A model generated the notes under the pieces. The model searched no databases. It saw only the letters and a list, made by a program, of their open reading frames with translations, and was not told the DNA's origin. Source: Acherontichlamydia pituitae (GTDB lineage: Bacteria; Chlamydiota; Chlamydiia; Chlamydiales; Rhabdochlamydiaceae). Taken from it: a stretch of DNA of 64,000 nucleotides. The translations under genes and the position numbers were made by a program. This document shows positions 26,284 to 33,471 of the stretch, in pieces (positions within the stretch are counted from its first letter, which is position 1; every line of letters begins with the position of its first letter). The stretch spans positions 496,001-560,000 of the forward strand of contig JAHCAX010000001.1 in NCBI GenBank assembly GCA_019634675.1, given 5' to 3'.

Positions 26284-26318
26284 TCGAATCGGGGTATTAT
26301 GCATAAGGAGCTGCCGAT

Positions 26319-26957
26319 ATGCTTTTTAGCGACCGCCATGACGCTGGAAAACAGCTTGCTTTGCAGCTAAAAAAATACGAGGCGCGGAATGATATCGTAG
26401 TCTTAGGACTCTCCCGCGGAGGCGTCGTCACCGCTTTCGAGGTCGCTGCATTTCTAAAAGCTCCTTTAAATGTCGTTGTCGTGAGAAAAATCGGGGCTCC
26501 TGGAAATCCCGAGCTTGCCCTTGGAGCCGTAGCAGAACATGGGGAAGGCGTTTTTAATGAACATCTGATCGGACTCTTGGGTGTTTCGCGGGAATATTTA
26601 GCTTCCGAGGTGGAACGGCAAAAGATGGTGGTGAAGCAGCGGCTTGCCCTCTATCGGGGGAATACGGAGGCGCCTGAGATCAAAGGCAAGACGGTGATCC
26701 TGGTCGACGATGGGATTGCAACTGGGGCGAGCATGCGCGCTGCAATCAAGTCGGTGCGGGCAAGCAAGGCTAAAAAAATTGTCCTTGCTGTTCCAGTGGC
26801 ATCGCCTGATTCACTGCTTAAAATCGAAAAAGAGGTCGATGAGGTCGTTTGTTTAGATGCTCCGGCTTTTTTTGAGGCAGTCGGCAGTTTTTATCGTTTG
26901 TTCGATCAAACAACGGACGATGAGATCATCCGCCTACTTGCAAAAAATCGGTCGTAG
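26319..26957 (+). CDS. phosphoribosyltransferase-domain protein
   Basis: This 212-residue type I PRTase-fold protein has the PRPP-binding loop VILVDDGIATGASM near residue 128, an early LGLSRGG and the VVVRKIGAPGNPELALGAV segment typical of a family of stand-alone PRTases (COG1926-like) of unknown substrate. No signal peptide is present, in contrast to its three neighbours. It is in a tight same-strand series with AdoMetDC (35-base gap) and Nudix (30-base gap). The base-specific substrate cannot be inferred. Confidence 0.85.
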   Translation: MLFSDRHDAGKQLALQLKKYEARNDIVVLGLSRGGVVTAFEVAAFLKAPLNVVVVRKIGAPGNPELALGAVAEHGEGVFNEHLIGLLGVSREYLASEVERQKMVVKQRLALYRGNTEAPEIKGKTVILVDDGIATGASMRAAIKSVRASKAKKIVLAVPVASPDSLLKIEKEVDEVVCLDAPAFFEAVGSFYRLFDQTTDDEIIRLLAKNRS

Positions 26958-26987
26958 AATAATCTCGAATGGAATAAGTGAGTTGCC

Positions 26988-27479
26988 ATGAAAAAAATAT
27001 TATTGATCAGCTGCTTCTTATTTACAGCTGCAGTCCAAGCTGTCGTCTATAAAGAGCCCTCGCCATCGTTCAATCCGCACGTAGAAATCGCAGCTCTTTT
27101 TATCGAGCATGACAATCGTGTTTTGATGCTTCATCGGCAAGAATGCAAATCTCAGGGAAACCTTTGGGGTATTCCTGGAGGGAAGATTGACAAAGGGGAA
27201 ACCCCCTGCGAAGCTGCGGTTCGAGAAGTTAAAGAAGAAACTGGTTATGATTTTTCCAACCAGGCCATCGAACATTTAGGAACAGTCTACATCGAACATA
27301 GCGATAAGGACCATATCATCTATCACATGTTCCGTGCCAAACTCGTTGGCGACCCAGGCGCGGTGAAGATCAATTTTAATGAGCACAAAGGCTTTACCTG
27401 GATAAGGCCTGAAGAAGCTCTCAAGTTTGAACTCATCCAAGACGAAGATGCATGTTTCAAGCTTATCTATGATTTTTAG
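26988..27479 (+). CDS. Nudix hydrolase with signal peptide
   Basis: This 163-residue protein starts with MKKILLISCFLFTAAVQAVV, a clear signal peptide. It then has a complete Nudix box, G65-x5-E71-x7-RE-x2-EE-x-GY (residues 65-87), with an upstream IAALFIEHDNRVLMLHR strand typical of MutT-like enzymes. It should hydrolyse a nucleoside diphosphate linked to another moiety using Mg2+. Export would place it in the periplasm or beyond, where such substrates are uncommon in free-living bacteria but plausible inside a host cell. It is the last gene of the plus-strand group and is followed by a strong terminator. Confidence 0.88.
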   Translation: MKKILLISCFLFTAAVQAVVYKEPSPSFNPHVEIAALFIEHDNRVLMLHRQECKSQGNLWGIPGGKIDKGETPCEAAVREVKEETGYDFSNQAIEHLGTVYIEHSDKDHIIYHMFRAKLVGDPGAVKINFNEHKGFTWIRPEEALKFELIQDEDACFKLIYDF

Positions 27480-27494
27480 AGATTGCCTTTAGTG

Positions 27495-27534
27495 CCTGGA
27501 AGAGAAAAACTTGGGAAAGTTTTTCTCTTCCAGG
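27495..27534. terminator. strong bidirectional terminator
   Basis: A perfect 18-base-pair stem (CCTGGAAGAGAAAAACTT and its complement) with loop GGGA carries A5 and T5 tracts in the arms. It separates the convergent Nudix gene (plus) and the small exported protein gene (minus), so it can serve both. Confidence 0.85.
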
Positions 27535-27541
27535 TTAAGAG

Positions 27542-27895
27542 CTACTCGGTCCATTCAAAGTTTTTAGGATTGAAGACGTTCGGACAGAACACTTCTTTAA
27601 AAGCGACCTGGAACTCTGGATCGTTCATCTTCACGCTTGATTTTCCACTAAATCGGTCTCTTAAAGCAGGCGGGATCAAAACGCCCCGTTCCTTCATCTC
27701 TTTTTCGAGGATTTTATCATGGAAGATGGTCTCTTTATCGTTGTACTCAACGACGATAAATTGGTTCTTAAGGTTGACAAGCTTCATAGATACAATGTCC
27801 TCAATGATGGATGGTGGATTGGCAGCCTCTTCGGCATGGGCAGCAGTGGATTGCAAGCACAGCATCGATAAGCTGAAATAAGCGAGTTTTTTCAT
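27542..27895 (-). CDS. small exported protein of unknown function
   Basis: From the ATG at 27895 the protein is 117 residues with a signal peptide (MKKLAYFSLSMLCLQSTAAHA). An upstream start at 27937 is possible but would bury the signal. The ~95-residue mature part includes a KLVNLKNQFIVVEYNDKETIFHD strand-rich stretch and two Cys-poor helices; I do not recognise it. The start lies one base after the stop of the PI-kinase-like gene, so the two are coupled. Confidence 0.65.
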   Translation of the reverse strand: MKKLAYFSLSMLCLQSTAAHAEEAANPPSIIEDIVSMKLVNLKNQFIVVEYNDKETIFHDKILEKEMKERGVLIPPALRDRFSGKSSVKMNDPEFQVAFKEVFCPNVFNPKNFEWTE

Positions 27896-27896
27896 G

Positions 27897-29330
27897 TTAT
27901 GCCTCAATGTGGTAAGTTGTTGTTGGAAAGAGATCATCTGTTATTCCATACAGGATATTTTTCAGTTCCGAAAGGGAGCGGCTGCTCAAAGCCAGCGTTT
28001 TTCCATCTGTTCGGCCCAAGAGGTTTAGGCGCACGTAGATCTCTTCAATGGTGATCCCCTCTCTTTCGGCCAGTTGCTGCACGACGGAAACCCGTTCGAT
28101 AAAAGCAGCTTTTGTATTTCCTAACTGGTAATCATCCATTTTTCTTAAGATTTGTTCTATCGGGATAGAACGGATCTTTTCGATGGTCTCTTTTGAAAGA
28201 GGCCTCTCGGCATTGGGTAAATACTGGAGCATACTATATAAGCCATCATTTTTTTCAGCAAACGACAGGCCGTTATCGATTTTTTTCAGCCCGTAGATCG
28301 GTTTTCCATGGGCGTCTACCGATTTGACATAAGCGCGGAAGTTGCCTGCATGGGCATCGGTATCGCCAGTTAGCCAAGTGAACAGAGAGGCCTCTTCGAT
28401 GTCTTTTTGGTCAAATGCTTCCAGAAAATCGGCGTTCTTCTGAGAAAGTTCATGCAGGATCTCGTATAGGTCGTCTGAATCCTGTACAAATTCTTGAACG
28501 GAACAGAGCTTCTCCCGATCTGGAAAACCGGTCAAGGAGAAGAACTTCTCTTGCTCTTCTCCTTGAAGAAGGGAGCTGATGTCGTAGTAGTTTTCGCTGG
28601 AGATCAGGTGCATGACTGTTTTTGGAGTGATCGAGCCGATTCCGCAAAGGGTTGCAAGTGTGGAGCAGAATGCATCGGTTTGGGCCGAACGGTAAAGGGG
28701 GATTCCATCCCGGACGAGGTGTTCCTCATCGTTAAATGGAGAGCCGAACCCTTTCCGGTTATTGAGGCATAAAATGTCTTCATCGACGGGCTTGATCACA
28801 TAGCGGGGCTTTCCTTCCGCATCAAAGAGGAAGTAGGCGCTGCCGCATCCGGCGTCGACGCGCGAGAACTTGCCTTCTTTGACAACCTTATCGATCGAAT
28901 CGTAGAGGGAGGGATTTTCAATCTGCCGGGTCTTTTCGATAAATTTGCGCCAAGTCTCTTTCTGAAAGCTCAGTTCTTTGCGCCTTTCAGAAATTAATTC
29001 AAAGAGTTTGCCCGATTCTGCTGTTCTTCGGACTTCATCCCATAAGATCCCAAAGTGGAGTTTGTCGGAGGCTGCAAAGCTGAGCTCATAAGTGCTCGGA
29101 GTTCGTCCTTCCGTGGTGGAGCGAGTTGTTGGCGAGGTGGAATGGAAAAGGAATGAGTTTAAAACTCCATCAAGGTCCTTTTTAAAAGAGACCAGGCCGT
29201 GGAAAGCATCGGTGATGAGGTGAGCGACAACGCCAATGAGAGGGGTTGAGCTGTCTTTGGGTGCGGCAGCTTTACCCGCTAACAGAATATTATTGGTCCA
29301 TTCAGATTGTAATTTTGAATAAACTTCCAT
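27897..29330 (-). CDS. PI3/4-kinase-like protein (candidate host-directed kinase)
   Basis: The 477-residue protein has a central kinase-like core: a GSAYFLFDAEGKP loop before strand RYVIKP with Lys180, a catalytic loop GDTDAHAGNF with D325, H327 and N330, and a metal-binding IDNG with D352. This order and spacing match PI3/4-kinase-superfamily (type II PI4K/actin-fragmin kinase-like) enzymes, a fold also used by effectors of intracellular bacteria. No signal peptide is visible, so delivery would need a type III or other system. Residues ~1-150 look helical and unassigned. Substrate (lipid or protein) unknown; homology judged by motif only. Confidence 0.6.
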   Translation of the reverse strand: MEVYSKLQSEWTNNILLAGKAAAPKDSSTPLIGVVAHLITDAFHGLVSFKKDLDGVLNSFLFHSTSPTTRSTTEGRTPSTYELSFAASDKLHFGILWDEVRRTAESGKLFELISERRKELSFQKETWRKFIEKTRQIENPSLYDSIDKVVKEGKFSRVDAGCGSAYFLFDAEGKPRYVIKPVDEDILCLNNRKGFGSPFNDEEHLVRDGIPLYRSAQTDAFCSTLATLCGIGSITPKTVMHLISSENYYDISSLLQGEEQEKFFSLTGFPDREKLCSVQEFVQDSDDLYEILHELSQKNADFLEAFDQKDIEEASLFTWLTGDTDAHAGNFRAYVKSVDAHGKPIYGLKKIDNGLSFAEKNDGLYSMLQYLPNAERPLSKETIEKIRSIPIEQILRKMDDYQLGNTKAAFIERVSVVQQLAEREGITIEEIYVRLNLLGRTDGKTLALSSRSLSELKNILYGITDDLFPTTTYHIEA

Positions 29331-29335
29331 AATCC

Positions 29336-29355
29336 CTCGTTATTTAAATAACGAG
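29336..29355 (-). promoter_or_regulatory. perfect 20-bp palindrome at the ribosome-binding site
   Basis: CTCGTTATTT and AAATAACGAG form a perfect dyad five bases upstream of the PI-kinase-like start codon (minus strand). The 3' arm runs into GAGGG, the likely Shine-Dalgarno. It could be an operator or a hairpin that masks the ribosome-binding site. Confidence 0.5.
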
Positions 29356-29401
29356 AATTATATCAATATTTGTGGATTGCGAGAAGGTTTAAATAATAAA
29401 G

Positions 29402-30277
29402 TTATTCTAGATTATTTAACAATTCATTATAATTCTTAAGCAGCTCCTCATCATAGTTTTGCAGCCATTCGGCCAAAATAGGGGTGATCTGAACTGCCTG
29501 CTCCTTAGGAGTTAAAATTTGTTTTGATTCAGATGTTTGGACGAACCTGCCGATATCGATGTAGACCACTTGGCTGCCATCCCATCCATAGTTTTTTCCT
29601 AACACCGGGTCTTTATCGACGATCCCTTCCCGGCACCGTTCAGCGATGCAATGGAGCAGGGAAGAGGCCGCGGACAAGATTCCTTTTCGATCATTTTTAG
29701 CTCGCATTGTTTCCAAAGCGTCAAAAATCAATGTGAACCGTTTTTGCACCACACAGGAAAGATGGTCGAGGGGAACATGGTAATGGTTGCCAGTCTGGTC
29801 GATGAGGTGGATTTTAGGATGGCCGCAGGCAGTTCTGTTAAGATGGACCCATTCAGTACCTGTTTCAGCTTGCAGCTGTTCGAAGGCGATCTTATAGCTG
29901 TTGAACGAGAGGTCGAGTTTTTCATGGTTGTAGTCCATGATTTTCCGGCGGCCATGGCTGAAGTGGTAGGAAAGAGGATGGTTTAGCCAGGGAAAAATGC
30001 GCATGTGGGAAGGGAACCGGTAACATTTGATCACATGGTTTCCATCTTCGCTGGCAAAGACATAGGATTGGTGCCCTTTGGCAAGGTAGCGGTAAGGCTG
30101 GTTTAATGCTTCCCGAAGCTCTAGAGAAAGGGGAGCGTCGATCTCCCATTGCTCTTGAAAAGGAACCTGTCCCAAGATCGTCCTTAGGCAAAAGCCATCA
30201 TTTTCTTTAAGGAAATGGCGGTCGAGTTGAAAAAGGGCTGCAGCAAATAGGCACAAGAACGTTAAAAAAAAATTCAA
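29402..30277 (-). CDS. exported kinase-fold-like protein
   Basis: This 291-residue protein opens with a hydrophobic signal (FFLTFLCLFAAALF). A glycine-loop-like stretch, AKGHQSYVFASEDGNHVIKC, carries Lys84, resembling a protein-kinase N-lobe. A DKDPVLGKN loop (D221, D223, N229) and IDIG (D241) resemble the HRD/N and DFG elements. The set is consistent with a divergent kinase-like fold, secreted or periplasmic. I infer the fold from motif order only; it could be a pseudokinase or unrelated. It is upstream of the PI-kinase-like gene on the same strand, with a 72-base gap. Confidence 0.5.
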   Translation of the reverse strand: MNFFLTFLCLFAAALFQLDRHFLKENDGFCLRTILGQVPFQEQWEIDAPLSLELREALNQPYRYLAKGHQSYVFASEDGNHVIKCYRFPSHMRIFPWLNHPLSYHFSHGRRKIMDYNHEKLDLSFNSYKIAFEQLQAETGTEWVHLNRTACGHPKIHLIDQTGNHYHVPLDHLSCVVQKRFTLIFDALETMRAKNDRKGILSAASSLLHCIAERCREGIVDKDPVLGKNYGWDGSQVVYIDIGRFVQTSESKQILTPKEQAVQITPILAEWLQNYDEELLKNYNELLNNLE

Positions 30278-30330
30278 TGGAATGCTCGGTTTTTTCGATA
30301 TCCTCAGAATTTTATCATAAGAGGCGAATT

Positions 30331-31512
30331 TTATGGGCTTTTTGGCTTCAGGCTCTTCCAGTCCAAAGGCACATACTGCCCGTTTTCAATGATCACAGGC
30401 CAAACTTCATGCAAGCCTTGGTGATTGTTCTTATCGAATGAAATGGGCACTCCGATGCCGATATCGACATCTTTCATGTTCTCAAAGGTGTTGATGATCC
30501 CTTCTCGTGTAAGCTGGCGGTTGGCGGCAGCAGTATTGAGGCCAATGACAAATAGTTTTGCGACAAGGAATCCTTCAAAAGAGAGGATCCCAGGCTGAAC
30601 GTTCGGAGGGCCGTATGTTTTTAGGACTTCCTGATATTCGCGGTAGGCCGGTAGGTCTTTATTCAAAAAAGGAACGACTTGCGTAACGATAACGCCATTG
30701 CCGTCAGGTCCCAGTTCCGTGACAAATTGATCGCTTCCGACAAAAGAGACATTCAAAAAGATGGTATTTGGAAACTCTTGTTTAGCAAGCTTAATGAATT
30801 TTGCTGCCGGCGCATGGACTCCTATAATAATGATTGCTTTGGGTGGTGTCGGAAGTTCGAGGAGTTCGGCCAAACCCTCTTCGACATTCAAGGTATTGCG
30901 TGAATAGCGGGCGTGGGGCAGCTCTTCGATAGGATACCCTGCAGCGTTGATGGCTTGGATGGCGCCGTTATAGCCTGCATCGCCATACGCATCGTTTTGA
31001 GTGAAAAAAGCGATTTCGTCGGGCTTGATGCCAATTGACAGAAGGCCATTTATCATTGCCTCAGTTTCCGCTCGATAGCCTGCGCGCAAGTTGATGACGT
31101 ATCTGTCTGGCGGAGTCTGACGTAATACTTGAGCTCCTGATAGCGCTCCAAACATCAAGACATGCTTTTCATTGGCAATCGGCACGGTGACAATCGCTGT
31201 CGGCGTCCCAACATTTCCAATCATTGCCAATACATGATCTTCGTCGATCAGCCGGCGCATATTCGGCGCCGCAAGGCGCGGTTCATATTGGTCGTCCAAT
31301 GCAATCAATTGCAAGGGCCTTCCTCCAATCCCTCCTGTGGCATTCACCTTTGCAAAGTAGATTTCAATTCCCAGCTTCATTTCGGTTCCAAGTTCAGCGG
31401 TTGGGCCGGTGAGCGCTGCCGTCATCCCAATCTTGATCGGGGCTGGGGGAGCAGGATCAGCAGAGGCAGCAATCGAAAAAAGGGAAGCGAAAATCAGAAT
31501 CAGCAGTTTCAA
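30331..31512 (-). CDS. LivK/AmiC-type periplasmic binding protein
   Basis: A TTG at 31512, six bases after AAGGAGG, gives a 393-residue protein starting with a signal peptide (LKLLILIFASLFSIAASA). An ATG farther upstream (31560) would place the signal internally. The mature part has the type I periplasmic-binding-protein opening KIGMTAALTGPTAELG, then VNATGGIGGRPLQL and a bilobed pattern as in LivK, AmiC and UrtA. Ligands of this family are branched amino acids, amides or urea. No permease or ATPase follows, so it probably serves sensing rather than import. It begins one base after the cyclase stop, with its ribosome-binding site inside that gene. Confidence 0.85.
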   Translation of the reverse strand: MKLLILIFASLFSIAASADPAPPAPIKIGMTAALTGPTAELGTEMKLGIEIYFAKVNATGGIGGRPLQLIALDDQYEPRLAAPNMRRLIDEDHVLAMIGNVGTPTAIVTVPIANEKHVLMFGALSGAQVLRQTPPDRYVINLRAGYRAETEAMINGLLSIGIKPDEIAFFTQNDAYGDAGYNGAIQAINAAGYPIEELPHARYSRNTLNVEEGLAELLELPTPPKAIIIIGVHAPAAKFIKLAKQEFPNTIFLNVSFVGSDQFVTELGPDGNGVIVTQVVPFLNKDLPAYREYQEVLKTYGPPNVQPGILSFEGFLVAKLFVIGLNTAAANRQLTREGIINTFENMKDVDIGIGVPISFDKNNHQGLHEVWPVIIENGQYVPLDWKSLKPKSP

Positions 31513-31513
31513 G

Positions 31514-33097
31514 TTAGCCTCCTTCCACGTACTCAAAAATCTCAAGGGGAGCCTTGCCACGCACGTTTCTCATGCCTAAGGAGCGGCAGTTGCAAAGGTC
31601 TTTGACTCTTTCCCACGCTTGCTTGCTCATGCATATAGAGTTGGGCTCGGCTTGGGTCTGAATCCGCGCCGCTGTATTGACCACATCGCCCCAGATGTCA
31701 AACTGGTATTGCCTGTGTCCAACGATCCCGCCGATGACCGATCCGAAATGGATGCCGACGCGAAGCTGCCACTTCGAGGGCAATTTCACAGAGTTCGCAA
31801 TCAATATCCTTGCGCAATGGATGCAGTCAAGCACCGGATTTTTACTTTCGGAGAGCATTCCTGCCGATGCAAGGAAGCTGTCTCCGATCGTTTTAATTTT
31901 TTGTAAGTTGTTTTCAAGGGCGACCGATTCGCACATTTCGACGAAGTTTTGAAGGTTGTCAAGGATCTCAACAGGGCTATGGCGATCGCAGTAGGATGTA
32001 AAGCCGACGACATCGGCGAACATAATGGCGGTTTCTGTGTAGTGTGCAGGCTGTACCGTGCCCGTTTGCGTCAATTCATCGACGATGACCGATGGGAATA
32101 CCGCTTTCATCAAGCTCTCGTACCGTTGCTTCTCAAATTCAATCCGATCCCGGTATTGCTTTTCTTTGTTGATGAACCATTTCCTTTCGATGCATGAGCC
32201 GATCCTTACTCGTAGCAAATCAGGGTTGAAAGGCTTGGGTAAAAAGTCGACCGCTCCCAATCGGATGCACGTGATCGTGTTGTCCATCGTATCTGCGGCA
32301 GAGATCATCAGCACCATCAGGTTTTGCTGGATGATATCTTTTTTTATGTGCTGGAGCACTTCGATCCCTGTCATCTCAGGCATGTCGATATCGAGCAAGA
32401 TGAGGTCGAAGGAGTGTTTTTCCAGCATGGACAATGCCTGGATCCCGTTGTAGGCGAGTTGGGTATTCGGGTAGTCGATCTTGCTTAAATAGCGTTGAAG
32501 GATCTGGCAGCTTTCCTCATTGTCGTCCACAATGAGAATTTCGATCTTTTTCTTAAAATTGAGGAATTCTTCGCTGTCGGTGATCAGTTCCGCAGGGATC
32601 GGTTTGCTCACCCGCATCGAGGTCGTTGCGCGAAGAGAGGATTGTGTTTCGGCGCTTTTGATCGAATCGATTAAGATAAGGATCTGTCCGGCTTGCGCGG
32701 TCATCTCCAAAAAAGCGTCCGCAGCGGCAGGCTGCTGGTTCTTTTGCAAGTCTTCAATGATCATCTCTGAATAGCCATTGATCACATTGACCACATTGCG
32801 CAAATCATGGCGGACCTTAGAAAGATATTGCTGCAGATCAGGCTCGCTGAGATTTTTTTGGATTGCTTGTTCTTGTAAAAACTCGATTAGTTTTTGCTTA
32901 AGGGCCAGGCATCCTTCGTGCATCTTTTCAAGGTCGGCCCTATTTTTGGAGAATAAGTTCTGCTTTTCTCCAAGAATATAGGGGGAGAGCTTTTCGACCA
33001 GCCTATCAAGGATTTCTCCAATATTTATCCGGATCTGCACGAGTCGGGACAATGGGTCGCTTCCAGTCGGGGCATTGCTGTTGTCTTTGTTCAGCAT
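31514..33097 (-). CDS. HisKA-like / receiver / class III adenylyl cyclase protein
   Basis: This 527-residue protein has three modules. Residues ~75-145 resemble a HisKA dimerisation helix with H97 in VRHDLRN but no ATPase domain. Residues ~190-305 are an intact receiver (ILIVDDNEE, phospho-Asp in LILLDIDMP, Lys in LPKPF). Residues ~335-525 are a class III cyclase with metal Asp362 and Asp406, ATP-specifying K402/D467, and transition-state N474/R478. All catalytic residues are there, so cAMP production is expected, controlled by phosphorylation of the receiver. It overlaps the CheY-like gene by seven bases. Confidence 0.9.
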   Translation of the reverse strand: MLNKDNSNAPTGSDPLSRLVQIRINIGEILDRLVEKLSPYILGEKQNLFSKNRADLEKMHEGCLALKQKLIEFLQEQAIQKNLSEPDLQQYLSKVRHDLRNVVNVINGYSEMIIEDLQKNQQPAAADAFLEMTAQAGQILILIDSIKSAETQSSLRATTSMRVSKPIPAELITDSEEFLNFKKKIEILIVDDNEESCQILQRYLSKIDYPNTQLAYNGIQALSMLEKHSFDLILLDIDMPEMTGIEVLQHIKKDIIQQNLMVLMISAADTMDNTITCIRLGAVDFLPKPFNPDLLRVRIGSCIERKWFINKEKQYRDRIEFEKQRYESLMKAVFPSVIVDELTQTGTVQPAHYTETAIMFADVVGFTSYCDRHSPVEILDNLQNFVEMCESVALENNLQKIKTIGDSFLASAGMLSESKNPVLDCIHCARILIANSVKLPSKWQLRVGIHFGSVIGGIVGHRQYQFDIWGDVVNTAARIQTQAEPNSICMSKQAWERVKDLCNCRSLGMRNVRGKAPLEIFEYVEGG

Positions 33098-33471
33098 GGG
33101 TGTTCTTTTCCAGGGAGCAGTTTATGGATTTTTTCAAGCAACCTTTCAAAATCGATCGGTTTGATGTCAAAGTCGTCGCATCCGCATTCGATCGCTTTGT
33201 CCCGGTCGCTCGTCATGGCATGCGCAGTCAATGCAATGATAGGTATCGTCTGTGTTTGAGGGTCTGCTTTGATCTGTTTTGTAGCTGTCCATCCATCGAT
33301 GACAGGAAGGCTCATATCCATCAAGATCAAGTCGGGAGAATCGGACTTTGCCATGAAGACCCCTTGCTGTCCGTCGACTGCGCAGATCACTTCATATCCT
33401 TTGCGCTGCAACCGGCGCGAAAGCATGTCCCTGTTCAATTCATTGTCTTCGACGAGTAATATTTTAATCAT
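33091..33471 (-). CDS. stand-alone CheY-like response regulator
   Basis: This 126-residue single receiver domain begins KILLVEDNE (acidic pair), carries the phospho-acceptor Asp in LILMDMSLP and the conserved Lys in DFDIKPI, with ALTAHAM (switch Thr region) between. It lacks an output domain. It overlaps the kinase gene by eight bases upstream and the cyclase gene by seven downstream. It likely acts as a phosphate sink or shuttle between the histidine kinase and the cyclase receiver. Confidence 0.93.
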   Translation of the reverse strand: MIKILLVEDNELNRDMLSRRLQRKGYEVICAVDGQQGVFMAKSDSPDLILMDMSLPVIDGWTATKQIKADPQTQTIPIIALTAHAMTSDRDKAIECGCDDFDIKPIDFERLLEKIHKLLPGKEHPC

